Source: Caballeronia turbans
GTDB lineage: Bacteria; Pseudomonadota; Gammaproteobacteria; Burkholderiales; Burkholderiaceae
Direction: 5' to 3'
NCBI GenBank assembly: GCA_001544655.2
Contig: FCOD02000026.1
Location: 18,473 to 82,472 of the forward strand
Length of the DNA stretch: 64,000 bases
Shown here: in pieces, positions 42,892 through 51,467 of the stretch
How positions within the stretch are numbered: the first letter of the stretch is position 1
How the letters are laid out: each line of letters begins with the position of its first letter
Program-made: the position numbers and the translations under genes
Notes under the pieces: model-generated
Told to the model about the DNA's origin: nothing
The model's database searches: none
Seen by the model: only the letters and a program-made list of their open reading frames with translations

Positions 42892-44346
42892 TCAGGCCTT
42901 CGCCGCCGGACGCCTGGCTTCGGCTGCGCCCTGCTTCACCGTCTTGACGGTCTTTTCGGTAACGGACGTCGCGGTGGCGACACTGCGCAAATCCGACATG
43001 AACGAATCGCGCCATACCGAAAGGTTGTTCTCGCGCAGCGGCGCCATCATGTCGGCGTGACGCGCCTGACGCTCGGCGAGCGGCATCGACAACGCACGCT
43101 CCAGCGCTTCGGACATCTGCGACAAATCGAACGGATTGACGACGAGCGCGCCCGGCAATTGATCTGCCGCGCCCGCGAACTGCGACAGGACGAGCGCGCC
43201 CGGATCGGCCGGATCCTGTGACGCGACATACTCCTTCGCGACGAGATTCATGCCGTCGCGCAGCGGCGTCACATAGCCGACCTGCGAGAGACGGAATAGC
43301 GCCATCAGCAGATTGCGCTCGTATTTGCGGTTGAGATACTGGATCGGCGTCCAGTCGAGCTGGGCGAATCGTCCGTTGATGCGGCCCGCCTCGCCTTCGA
43401 GATTCTGGCGGATGCGCTGGTAGGTCTGCACGTCCGAGCGCGTCGGCGGCGCGATCTGCACGAGCGACACGCGGCCATGCCAGCCCGGCGCGTTCAGCAG
43501 AAGCCGCTCGAACGCCTGAAAGCGCTCGACGAGACCCTTCGAATAGTCGAGGCGGTCGACGCTCATGATGAGCTTGCGCCCGTGCATGCTGTCGCGCAGG
43601 CTTTTCACCTGCTTGCGGTTCGCGAACTGCTCGGCGGCCTTCGCGATCGCATCCGGATAAATGCCGATCGGATACGCACCCACTTTCAGCATGCGGCCGA
43701 ATGCCTGCAGCATGCCGTCGTCCTCGTTGAAGTGGCCGCGGCTCGTGCGCTCCACATAATCGATGAACGACTGCTTGTCGCTGTCCGTCTGAAAGCCCAC
43801 GACGTCGTACTGGCACATCGCCGCAATCAGTTCCTCGTGCGGCGGCACGGTGCGCATCATCTCCGGCACCGGAAACGGAATGTGCAGGAAGAAGCCGATA
43901 GGATTCGCGACGCCGAGCTTTCTCAACTCCTGCGCGAACGGAAGCATGTGATAGTCGTGCACCCAGATGATGTCATCGGGCTTGAGCATCGTCTTCAGCT
44001 TCGCGGCGAGGCTGGCGTTGACGCGCATATAACCCGCGTATTCCTCGCGATCGAAGCGCGACAGGTCATTGCGGTAGTGGAACGTCGGCCACAACGTGGC
44101 GTTCGAGAAACCGCGGTAGTACTGGTCGTAATCGCGGCGTGTGAGTCCGACGGTCGCGTAAGTCACCTTGCCGCCCTTCTCCACGACAGGAGCGCCCGAC
44201 TCGCCGACGATCTCGCCGCTCCACCCGAACCACACGCCCCCAGTCTCCTTGAGCGCGTCGAGAACGCCGATCGCGAGGCCGCCTGCGCTGGGCTTGCCCT
44301 CCTGGATCGGTGCGACGCGATTCGATACCACGATCAATCTGCTCAT
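42892..44346 (-). CDS. otsA: Trehalose-6-phosphate synthase
   Basis: 484 residues, GT20 family. Starts MSRLIVVSNRVAPIQEGKPSAGGLA; substrate-binding signatures VWVHDYHML, IGFFLHIPFP, and VDRLDYSKGL. Joins UDP-glucose and glucose-6-phosphate for trehalose, an osmo- and desiccation protectant. No otsB phosphatase gene is adjacent. Sigma-54-like promoter 55 bases upstream, fitting the stress island. Confidence 0.96.
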   Translation of the reverse strand: MSRLIVVSNRVAPIQEGKPSAGGLAIGVLDALKETGGVWFGWSGEIVGESGAPVVEKGGKVTYATVGLTRRDYDQYYRGFSNATLWPTFHYRNDLSRFDREEYAGYMRVNASLAAKLKTMLKPDDIIWVHDYHMLPFAQELRKLGVANPIGFFLHIPFPVPEMMRTVPPHEELIAAMCQYDVVGFQTDSDKQSFIDYVERTSRGHFNEDDGMLQAFGRMLKVGAYPIGIYPDAIAKAAEQFANRKQVKSLRDSMHGRKLIMSVDRLDYSKGLVERFQAFERLLLNAPGWHGRVSLVQIAPPTRSDVQTYQRIRQNLEGEAGRINGRFAQLDWTPIQYLNRKYERNLLMALFRLSQVGYVTPLRDGMNLVAKEYVASQDPADPGALVLSQFAGAADQLPGALVVNPFDLSQMSEALERALSMPLAERQARHADMMAPLRENNLSVWRDSFMSDLRSVATATSVTEKTVKTVKQGAAEARRPAAKA

Positions 44347-44399
44347 TACAGCATCACCTCATCAGTTGTCGTTGCATGCTCGAATTGGCGATCAAGGGT

Positions 44400-44416
44400 A
44401 TGCAAAAGCTGTGCCT
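44400..44416 (-). promoter_or_regulatory. Candidate sigma-54 promoter of otsA
   Basis: Minus strand AGGCACAGCTTTTGCA: GGCAC and TTGCA exact, GG-N10-GC spacing exact. Confidence 0.65.
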
Positions 44417-44536
44417 TTTTGTCGGCCTTTGTGAATGAAAATTTGTATGAGGATGTTACGGACGAACGAAAATACGCGGCGAACGCGGCCGCGTGTAGAT
44501 TTTTATTCTTGCGCCGGGTGCTCCCGCCGGCTGCAA

Positions 44537-44773
44537 TCACGCGTCCTGCTCGGAACCCAGATCGCGCTGATAGTCGATGCCCTCGCGGCGCACGCCGCCC
44601 TGGTTATGCTCGCCATCGGGCGGCGCGCCAGGCGCGGGGCGGTTCTGACCGGCGGGATCGTGATCGGCGGGCGGCGCGGATGCGCCCTGCGTGCCGACAG
44701 CCTTGGCGGCTTCGGCGCGCGCTTCGCGCTTGGACGAGTGACGCGCTGAGCGTCGGAGTGCGGGATGCCTCAT
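44537..44773 (-). CDS. Small hydrophilic protein, unknown
   Basis: 78 residues, basic N terminus and Pro/Gly/Asp-rich remainder (PPADHDPAGQNRPAPGAPPD). Good ribosome site TGGAGG. No sigma-54-like promoter found, though all around it have one. Low complexity; no family recognised. Confidence 0.55.
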   Translation of the reverse strand: MRHPALRRSARHSSKREARAEAAKAVGTQGASAPPADHDPAGQNRPAPGAPPDGEHNQGGVRREGIDYQRDLGSEQDA

Positions 44774-44853
44774 GATGCCTCCAGAGAAGAAGGCCGTCGC
44801 GATAGTGACGTCGGCGGCGCCGGACCGATGCGCTCCGAGAAGCGCAGCTTCAG

Positions 44854-44887
44854 AAAAAGCGACCGGCGACAGCCTGTGTCGCCGGTC
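44854..44887 (-). terminator. Terminator of the Pro-rich gene
   Basis: GACCGGCGACA / TGTCGCCGGTC, followed on the minus strand by GCTTTTTCTG. Confidence 0.8.
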
Positions 44888-44997
44888 ATTATTGCGCCAT
44901 CCGTTGTAATCCCTACGCTGCGGATGGAAACTTATTCAAACCTTGCACGAATTCTGGGCATTGTCCAACGTCTGCATTCCAGCGTCTTTCTCTGCTG

Positions 44998-45216
44998 CTA
45001 GTACACGTGCGGCGTATCGCCGGGCCCCGGCGGCGGATCGCCGATCGGCTGCGACGGCGGCTCGGGCGGCTCGCGCGTCGGGTCCGGATTCGTGTCGGGC
45101 GGAATCGGCGTGGGCGGCGGCTGATCGGGCGGCGTCACAGGCGGATCCGGCGGCTGCGGCGTCTGTGCCTCGATACGGGCACCATTGGAAGCGCGATTGG
45201 ACGGGCTGTATGACAT
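44998..45216 (-). CDS. Proline-rich small protein
   Basis: 72 residues. After a short Ser/Asn-rich start it is almost entirely Pro-x repeats (PPDPPVTPPDQPPPTPIPPD ...), with no signal peptide. Strong AAGGAG site. Sigma-54-like promoter 84 bases upstream. Possibly an extended, disordered protein. Confidence 0.6.
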   Translation of the reverse strand: MSYSPSNRASNGARIEAQTPQPPDPPVTPPDQPPPTPIPPDTNPDPTREPPEPPSQPIGDPPPGPGDTPHVY

Positions 45217-45297
45217 GGCGGGCTCCTTGCGGTCTTGTGATCGTACTTTCGCCATCCGTCGGCGCCTGCGCGCCACGCGCGGATGTCACTCGACCGA

Positions 45298-45315
45298 CAG
45301 CAAGGGGCATGCCCT
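45298..45315 (-). promoter_or_regulatory. Candidate sigma-54 promoter, Pro-rich gene
   Basis: Minus strand GGGCATGCCCCTTGCT: TTGCT exact, one mismatch in CAC, GG-N10-GC spacing exact. Confidence 0.5.
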
Positions 45316-45376
45316 TCGTTAGCGTCCGTTGCGCTTCTTCCGTCCCATTATCGGCGTAGAAAACGCGCCTGCCAAT

Positions 45377-45412
45377 GAAAAACGCCTGCGCTTTTTAAAA
45401 GCCGCAGGCGTT
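45377..45412. terminator. Terminator of the sigma-54 activator gene
   Basis: AACGCCTGCG / CGCAGGCGTT with A/T-rich loop and flanks, about 25 bases after the stop at 45437. Confidence 0.8.
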
Positions 45413-45436
45413 GTTTTGTCTAAAGATAAGCGAAGT

Positions 45437-46840
45437 TCAGGAATTTTCGCTGTCGGACTCGTTAATATCGCCACCCTCGCCGACCGCTGCCTTGTTCGCG
45501 TCCTCGCCATACTCGACGAGCCGGTTATAGAGCGTTTTGAGGCTGATCCCGAGGATTTCGGCGGCGCGCGTCTTCACGCCGCCGCACTGGTCGAGCGTCG
45601 CGAGGATGAGCTGCCGGTCAGCTTGCGCGAGCGAAGTGCCGAAAGGAATAGTCACCGCCGTGCCGGCCGATGGTTTCGACAGCGAAATCTGCAACGGCAC
45701 GGTCGCCGTGCTGTCCGAATCCGACCCCGACATGATGTAGGCGCGCTGCACGTAGTTCTTCAGCTCACGTACGTTGCCCGGCCAGTTGTATGAGGCCAGC
45801 ATCTCGCGCATGGCGGGCGGGAACGCCTTCTTCGTGTTGTAGCGGGAGTTCAGTTCGTCGAGGAACGCCTGCCCGAGCAGATCGACGTCCTTGCCCCGCT
45901 CGCGCAACGGCGGCAGGTTGATCGGAAACACGTTCAGGCGGTGATAGAGATCGAGGCGCAGCTTGCCTTCGAGCACCGCCTGCTCGGGATCGCGGTTGGT
46001 CGCGGCGATGAGGCGCACGTCGGTCTCGAGCTCCTTGGTCGTGCCGACGCGCATGAACATGCCCGTCTCCAGCACGCGCAGCAGCTTCACCTGAAGCTCG
46101 ATCGGCATCTCGGTGATTTCATCGAGGAACAGCGTGCCGCCGTTCGCGCGCTCGAAATAACCCTTGTGCTGACGATCCGCGCCCGTGAACGAGCCGCGCT
46201 CGTGGCCGAACATTTCCGATTCGATCAGGTTCGGCGAGATCGCCCCGCAGTTCACGGCGATGAACGAATGCTTGCGACGCAAGCTGAGTTCGTGAAGCGT
46301 CTGCGCGGCGACTTCCTTGCCAGTGCCCGATTCGCCGATCAGCAGCACGGACGCGGCCGTCGGCGCGACACGGCCGATCTGGTCGTACACGGTTTGCATT
46401 GCGGGCGAGTTGCCGAGCATCAGACCGAAGCGGCCCATGCGGCGCAGTTCGCCACGCAAGGTGCCGATTTCCGCCTTCAGGTCGCCGGCGCGCGGCAGGC
46501 GCGAGAGGATGGCCTTCACGCGCTGCATGTTGATCGGTTTGACGAGGTAGTCGGTGGCGCCCATCTTGAGCGCGCTGACGGCGGATTCCACCGTCGCGTG
46601 ACCGGTTATCACGATCACCTCGACACCCGAACGCGGGTCCAGATCTTCGAAAAGATCGACGCCCGTGCCGTCGGGCAGTTTGAGGTCGGTGAACACGACA
46701 TCCGGCGTCTGACGCACAAGCTGAATGCGCGCCTCGCGCAAATCGCCGGCGGTGGCCGTCGTCAATCCGTCTTCGCCGATGATCGCGGCTAGCGCCTCGC
46801 GGGTACTGGGATCGTCATCGACAATCAATACGTGTGGCAT
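45437..46840 (-). CDS. Sigma-54-dependent response regulator (NtrC type)
   Basis: 467 residues. Receiver domain with phospho-acceptor Asp52 (VVFTDLKLPDG), AAA+ domain with Walker A GESGTGKE (169-176) and GSFTGA (216-221) instead of the usual GAFTGA sigma-contact loop, [13 protein letters not shown], and a C-terminal Fis-type helix-turn-helix ([18 protein letters not shown]). Its helix-turn-helix closely resembles that of the activator at 48828, so they are paralogs. No histidine kinase is adjacent. Likely activates the nearby sigma-54 promoters. Confidence 0.95.
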   Translation of the reverse strand: MPHVLIVDDDPSTREALAAIIGEDGLTTATAGDLREARIQLVRQTPDVVFTDLKLPDGTGVDLFEDLDPRSGVEVIVITGHATVESAVSALKMGATDYLVKPINMQRVKAILSRLPRAGDLKAEIGTLRGELRRMGRFGLMLGNSPAMQTVYDQIGRVAPTAASVLLIGESGTGKEVAAQTLHELSLRRKHSFIAVNCGAISPNLIESEMFGHERGSFTGADRQHKGYFERANGGTLFLDEITEMPIELQVKLLRVLETGMFMRVGTTKELETDVRLIAATNRDPEQAVLEGKLRLDLYHRLNVFPINLPPLRERGKDVDLLGQAFLDELNSRYNTKKAFPPAMREMLASYNWPGNVRELKNYVQRAYIMSGSDSDSTATVPLQISLSKPSAGTAVTIPFGTSLAQADRQLILATLDQCGGVKTRAAEILGISLKTLYNRLVEYGEDANKAAVGEGGDINESDSENS

Positions 46841-47194
46841 TGCGTCTCGAATTCTTCCAAAGCGTTTTCAGGGTCACACGCCGTGGCGGCGTGGTCTTCT
46901 CCGTGCGGCAGGGTCGCCGCGCGGGCCGGTGCGATTCGCGATGAGAGCCGATTAAAAGTAATCGGCGCGACGCAAGATGCGCAAAAAATAGAATAATTTC
47001 CGATTATCCAAACGCCTGGTTCAATCCAGCGTAAGTTTTTCCATTAGACAACTTATGGCCGGAGTCTCACTGATTATAAGCGTTTATCATGATAAAAACG
47101 CACGCCAGAGCAGCGTGCGTTTGATTAGTCGCACCATTAATAACCGTCAATGGCTCGATTATTCGGCTCGCGTGAGCTGCGGCTCCGAAGCCTG
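46841..47194. other. Upstream region of the activator gene
   Basis: 354 bases. AT-rich part around 46960-47060 likely carries the promoter. Contains a perfect 12-base palindrome TTATCATGATAA (47084-47095) and a terminator. No sigma-54-like sequence found, so this activator appears to be expressed independently. Confidence 0.5.
47094..47123. terminator. Hairpin terminator
   Basis: AAACGCACGC / GCGTGCGTTT, downstream of the leftward operon ending at 47195. Confidence 0.7.
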
Positions 47195-47431
47195 TCAGCT
47201 CCGTGGAAAATTCCACGCATCGGCGGTGCCGCCGACGACGCCGTGGCCGTTCACCGCTTGGGCGTGAGTGCCGGTCGCCGGGGTGAGCACCTTACCGCCC
47301 TCGTCTTCCCAGCGGTTTATCTCGCGCGCCGTGCGCCGTCCGGCCGCGTCCTGCGACTGCACCCACTTCCACGCGAGAACGCTGCCGACGGCGAACAGCG
47401 CGCCGAAAATTCCAATCGAAGGACGTGCCAT
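47195..47431 (-). CDS. Small single-helix membrane protein
   Basis: 78 residues: N-terminal helix (SIGIFGALFAVGSVLAWKW) then a hydrophilic part. Ribosome site GGAGAG before the ATG. Last gene of a three-gene leftward group with the DUF883 protein and a second membrane protein. Confidence 0.6.
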   Translation of the reverse strand: MARPSIGIFGALFAVGSVLAWKWVQSQDAAGRRTAREINRWEDEGGKVLTPATGTHAQAVNGHGVVGGTADAWNFPRS

Positions 47432-47516
47432 TTGTGTTCTCTCCATTGTCAAGAATTCGTCGTCGCGTTGAAACGCGGCGCCGCAATTCGGCGCTTCATG
47501 GCGAATACGCCGCGAA

Positions 47517-47834
47517 TCAGCGCGAAACCAGAAGTCCCACCAGAAAGCCGACGCCCGCGGCAATGCCGAGCGACTGCCACGGATTGTCCTTCACATATTT
47601 CTCAGTGCAATCGACGCCCGCGCGATAGCGGCTTTGCGCACTCGCCTGTGCATCCTCGAGCGCGTTACGCGCCGAATCGACGTGATCGCGCAGACGCGAA
47701 CGGAGCGCCTCGACGCCCTCGCCCGGCAGCGTCGCCGACAATCGCAGCAACTCCTCCGAATCGTTCAGCAGCACCTTGATGTCTTCAATGATCTTTTGCT
47801 TGCCCAACGCAAGCTGGACAGTCGTCTGACTCAT
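47517..47834 (-). CDS. DUF883 (ElaB/YqjD) family protein
   Basis: 105 residues. Long amphipathic helix (IIEDIKVLLNDSEELLRLSA ... VDSARNALEDAQASAQ) ending with DNPWQSLGIAAGVGFLVGLLVSR, the C-terminal membrane anchor and NPWQ signature of ElaB/YqjD proteins. These inner-membrane proteins bind ribosomes in stationary phase in E. coli. Confidence 0.93.
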   Translation of the reverse strand: MSQTTVQLALGKQKIIEDIKVLLNDSEELLRLSATLPGEGVEALRSRLRDHVDSARNALEDAQASAQSRYRAGVDCTEKYVKDNPWQSLGIAAGVGFLVGLLVSR

Positions 47835-47885
47835 GGAATGTAGTCCTCGCGCAATTGGGATGTGTATGAGTAGGCCGAAGCTCGA

Positions 47886-48242
47886 TCAGCGTGTTTCGGC
47901 GACCGGAAGGCGGCTCACGGGAAGGCGCGCGTCTGTTTCGAGACGGGCGCGCAGGCTGCGCACGACGCCGCTTGCCATCAACGCGCCGCCCATTGCGCCG
48001 AACACGAAACTGGTCACGTTCGCTGCGCGCGCCAGCGCCGGCGTGCCTGCCGCATAGCCTAGCACCGCGCACATCAGCGCGGTGACGAGCGCGACGGCGG
48101 CCCAGTGATAGATGTCGATCGGCTCGCCGGGCACGAGTTCCTGACCATCGCTGCCGCCCGCTTGCGCACGCCGCGTGCGGATCGGCCGCTTGGGGATCGT
48201 GCGGTCGTGAGCGGCACCGTCGAAACTAAAGAAGTCTTCCAT
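47886..48242 (-). CDS. Membrane protein of the DUF883 group
   Basis: 118 residues. Hydrophilic N terminus, then two hydrophobic segments (YHWAAVALVTALMCAVLGYAAG and VTSFVFGAMGGALMASGVV). Promoter-proximal gene of the DUF883 group; a sigma-54-like promoter lies about 98 bases upstream. No family recognised. Confidence 0.6.
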   Translation of the reverse strand: MEDFFSFDGAAHDRTIPKRPIRTRRAQAGGSDGQELVPGEPIDIYHWAAVALVTALMCAVLGYAAGTPALARAANVTSFVFGAMGGALMASGVVRSLRARLETDARLPVSRLPVAETR

Positions 48243-48827
48243 GATGCTTTTGCCTCTCTCGCCTTTCCTCGTGTGTGCGCCCACGATGCCAAGGTCGTTG
48301 GCGAACTTTCGAATAAGAATCACGATGACCCAAGCGAACGCAGCTTTCGTGCCAGTGACGGCGTACTGGAGTACGACCCGCGCCTGCGCCGCGAAGCGTC
48401 AGCGAATCGGGTAACAATTGCGCTGTGCGCTTGTAATTTCTCAGTGCGTAAAGGAGAACCTTTCCGCAAGCTCTCCGGACGCGCTGCCCATTCAGACAAA
48501 ATGCGCCGCCGGTCGGCCGGCACATTGCCGCAAGGTCGTTGCGAATGGTTAAATAGCGTTTATGAGATAGGTTCGCCTGTAAGCAATCGGCGTTGCGCAG
48601 ACACGCGATGCAGGCGACCCGGCACCGACGCACCACGAGGAAGAGCGGCTCACGGCTGACGTGAGCACGACGGGCAGCGCGCACGGGCGCGTGATATGCC
48701 GATGCGCGCGGTCACCCACGGTTGCGCCGCTCGCGCGCCGCACTGCGCCACGCCGGCTGCGACCGGCGCCGCCCGCGCAGGCCGCCGCCCGCCCACCACA
48801 TACGCAGAACTGGAACGATCAGGACAC
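48243..48827. other. Divergent region between the DUF883 group and the second activator
   Basis: 585 bases. Contains the leftward sigma-54-like promoter (48339-48355) and a perfect palindrome CGTACT-N2-AGTACG (48362-48375) just upstream of it, a possible activator site. No gene supported in the rest. Confidence 0.5.
48339..48355 (-). promoter_or_regulatory. Candidate sigma-54 promoter, DUF883 group
   Basis: Minus strand TGGCACGAAAGCTGCG: TGGCACG exact, CTGC for TTGC, GG-N10-GC spacing exact. Confidence 0.6.
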
Positions 48828-49895
48828 ATGGCGTCAACCGAACTGGATCCGCCGCCCGCAGCGGTCGGCGATACACCCGCGCAAAGAAAGCGCAACACGG
48901 GGGAAGTGCCGGGCTTGAAGTCCTATGGACTGCTCTATGGCTCGTCGCCCGTGATGCTGGAGTTGTATGCGCAAATCGAGCGCGTCGCCGCGACCGATGC
49001 GACGGCGCTCATCATCGGCGAGTCGGGTACCGGCAAGGAACTCGTCGCCCGGACGATTCACGACCATAGCGCGCGCAAGGACGCGCCGTTCATCGCGGTG
49101 AACTGCGGCGCGATTCCCGACAATCTGATCGAAGCCGAGCTTTTCGGTCACGAGAAAGGCAGCTTCACGGGTGCGGTGCAGGGGCGCATCGGCTATTTCG
49201 AGCACGCGAATGGCGGCACGCTCTTTCTCGACGAAGTCACCGAGATGTCGCCCGTGCGGCAAGTGAAACTGCTGCGCGCGCTCGAGACGGGCACGTTCTT
49301 TCGTGTGGGCGGCAACGATCTCATCAGCTCCGATGTGCGCGTGATCGCGGCGACCAATCGCGATCCCATCGTCGCCGTGAAGGAAAATGGCTTGCGCGAG
49401 GATCTGATGTATCGCCTCGCGGTATTCCCGTTGCGCGCGCCGCCGCTGCGCGAGCGCGATTCGGACCGCGAACTGCTTGCACAATATTTCCTCTCGGAAA
49501 TGAACGCGCAGGAAGGCACGAGCAAGGTCTTCAGCAAGCGCGCACTCGACGTGCTGCGCACCTATTCGTGGCCGGGCAACGTGCGCGAGCTGAAGAACAC
49601 GGTCTATCGCGCGTTCATCCTCGCGGAGAAGACGGTGGAGATCGCGCATCCACACCTTGCCTCGCGCGTGAAGAAGCCCGTCACGCAGGGCGACGCGATG
49701 AACGTCTGGGTAGGCACGCCGCTCGCCGATGCGCAGAAGCAGATCATCCTCGGCACGCTCAAGCATTGCGGTGGCGACAAGCGGCGTGCGGCAAAGGCGC
49801 TCGGCGTGAGCCTCAAGACCTTGTATAACCGCCTCGGCGCATACGAAAACGAAGACTCCGAAGGCAGTGACACGGCCACCGGCGGCGAAAGCTGA
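48828..49895 (+). CDS. Sigma-54 activator lacking a receiver domain
   Basis: 355 residues. A short N terminus leads straight into the AAA+ domain: [26 protein letters not shown] (again GSFTGA), [14 protein letters not shown], then a Fis-type helix-turn-helix ([18 protein letters not shown]). With no receiver or sensor domain it may be constitutively competent or controlled by a partner, PspF-style. Paralog of the activator at 45437. Confidence 0.93.
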   Translation: MASTELDPPPAAVGDTPAQRKRNTGEVPGLKSYGLLYGSSPVMLELYAQIERVAATDATALIIGESGTGKELVARTIHDHSARKDAPFIAVNCGAIPDNLIEAELFGHEKGSFTGAVQGRIGYFEHANGGTLFLDEVTEMSPVRQVKLLRALETGTFFRVGGNDLISSDVRVIAATNRDPIVAVKENGLREDLMYRLAVFPLRAPPLRERDSDRELLAQYFLSEMNAQEGTSKVFSKRALDVLRTYSWPGNVRELKNTVYRAFILAEKTVEIAHPHLASRVKKPVTQGDAMNVWVGTPLADAQKQIILGTLKHCGGDKRRAAKALGVSLKTLYNRLGAYENEDSEGSDTATGGES

Positions 49896-50184
49896 GCAGC
49901 CTTTCGGCTTACATCTGCATGACTCCCGAAGCGGGCGCGCATGGCCGCGCTCGCTTCTTTTTGTCCGCGACGCTGCGCCGATCGAAACGTGCTCGCGTCG
50001 CTTGCAATTTCTTGCAATTTTCCCGAAGCGGTAATTAGAAGCATGCTTCAAAATGCGCGAAGCCCGCGCATCGTGGCGTGTTTGCGTTGCCGGGCGGCGG
50101 CTTGAGGGCGAGACCTCAAGGAGATTCGAGCCAAGCGAACCCCGATGGCAAGCGTCGGGACACGGGTAGACGAAGGAAAGCAAC

Positions 50185-50739
50185 ATGCAGATCAGGGTCC
50201 ATCGGCGCGGCCCGCGCGCCGCCGCGCTCGCCGCGGTCATCTCGGGCGTCATCGCTTGCGTGAGCCTCAGTGGATGCAACTCGCTCTATAGCGAAGGCGC
50301 GACGGCAGGCGCCGGTATCGCGGGCGCGGCGGTGGCGAATAGCGTCACCAGCAACGCCGCGGTGGCAACAGGCATCGGCCTGGGCGCAGTCGCCGCGGCG
50401 CGCGCGGGCGTGCAGTACACGCAGCGCGTCATTCACACCAACACACAGGATCAGATCGCCACAGCCGCCGGGCCGCTGGCGGTCGGCGCGGTCGCGCCGT
50501 GGAAGGCGGTGCACTCGGTGCCGATCGAAGAAGACGAGAAAGGCCGCGTGACAGTGAGCCGCACGATCAGCAGCGGCGTGCTCGACTGCAAGGAGATCGT
50601 GTTCTCGGTCGATCGGGACGCGACGAAGGATCGCGCCGCGGACAGTGCGTTCTATGTCGCGTCGGTATGCCGTGACGGCGACAAGTGGAAGTGGGCGTCG
50701 GCGGAGCCCGCTACACCGCGCTGGGGCTCGCTGCAATGA
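50185..50739 (+). CDS. Lipoprotein, first of a tandem pair
   Basis: 184 residues with a lipobox (SLSGC) after a long signal. Ala/Gly-rich segment, then a soluble domain ending KWKWASAEPATPRWGSLQ. The next gene shares this ending and layout. Function unknown. Its stop overlaps the start of the next gene (ATGA). Confidence 0.7.
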   Translation: MQIRVHRRGPRAAALAAVISGVIACVSLSGCNSLYSEGATAGAGIAGAAVANSVTSNAAVATGIGLGAVAAARAGVQYTQRVIHTNTQDQIATAAGPLAVGAVAPWKAVHSVPIEEDEKGRVTVSRTISSGVLDCKEIVFSVDRDATKDRAADSAFYVASVCRDGDKWKWASAEPATPRWGSLQ

Positions 50740-51260
50740 CGCTGTCTCTCGACGTATCTCTGGCGCTGCGTCTCGGGCTGATCGCGGCGGGTGCGGCCGC
50801 TTGCGTGACGATGAGCGGCTGCGCGTCGATCGGCGCCGCGGCCGGCGCGACCGCCGGCATCGCGACGGGCGCGTTCACGACGAATCCGGCCATCGGGCTC
50901 GGCGTGGGCATCGCGGTGCAGGCCGCCACCGACGAGGCGGTCAAGCACATCACCAAATCGCTGCATGAGGATCAGCAGGTCATGATCGCGGTGACAGCGG
51001 GCGTGTCGCAGATCGGCGAGACGCGGCCATGGAAGGTCAAGCACACCTTGCCGGTCGAGAACGGCCACGGCGAAGTGCGTGTGCTGCGCGAATTCAGCAG
51101 TGCGCTCGCGACGTGCAAGGAATTCGCATTCTCGGTCGTCGATGGCGACGATGCGAAAGCGCCCGCCGAATGGTTCATCGCTACGGCATGCCAGCAGCCG
51201 AGCGGTTGGAAATGGGCGTCGGCGGAGCCTGCGGTCGAGCGTTGGGGGAACTTGCAGTAG
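50736..51260 (+). CDS. Lipoprotein, second of a tandem pair
   Basis: 174 residues. Signal with lipobox (TMSGC), a Gly/Ala-rich membrane-like part, and a soluble domain with two Cys (ALATCKEFAFSV, IATACQQ) ending WKWASAEPAVERWGNLQ. Paralog of the preceding gene, overlapping it by four bases. Confidence 0.7.
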   Translation: MTLSLDVSLALRLGLIAAGAAACVTMSGCASIGAAAGATAGIATGAFTTNPAIGLGVGIAVQAATDEAVKHITKSLHEDQQVMIAVTAGVSQIGETRPWKVKHTLPVENGHGEVRVLREFSSALATCKEFAFSVVDGDDAKAPAEWFIATACQQPSGWKWASAEPAVERWGNLQ

Positions 51261-51282
51261 TCTCCTGGATGGTCTACCGAAG

Positions 51283-51315
51283 AGCGCGGTTCCCTTGCGG
51301 ACACCGCGCTTTTTT
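51283..51315 (+). terminator. Terminator after the lipoprotein pair
   Basis: AGCGCGGT / ACCGCGCT followed by six T. Confidence 0.85.
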
Positions 51316-51407
51316 CATGACTTCAGCCGTTGGCCATCGCTTCCGGCGCGGCGCGTGCGAGGAAGCCGTGGATCAGTTTCGGCCGTTCCGAACGGCCAAT
51401 CCAAAGC

Positions 51408-51444
51408 AAAAAGCGCGGCGCCTTCATCGGGCAACCGCGCTTTT
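51408..51444 (-). terminator. Terminator of the ABC transporter operon
   Basis: AAAAGCGCGG / CCGCGCTTTT just past the ATPase stop on the minus strand. Confidence 0.75.
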
Positions 51445-51467
51445 GAATCGACTGCGATCAAGGCCGC

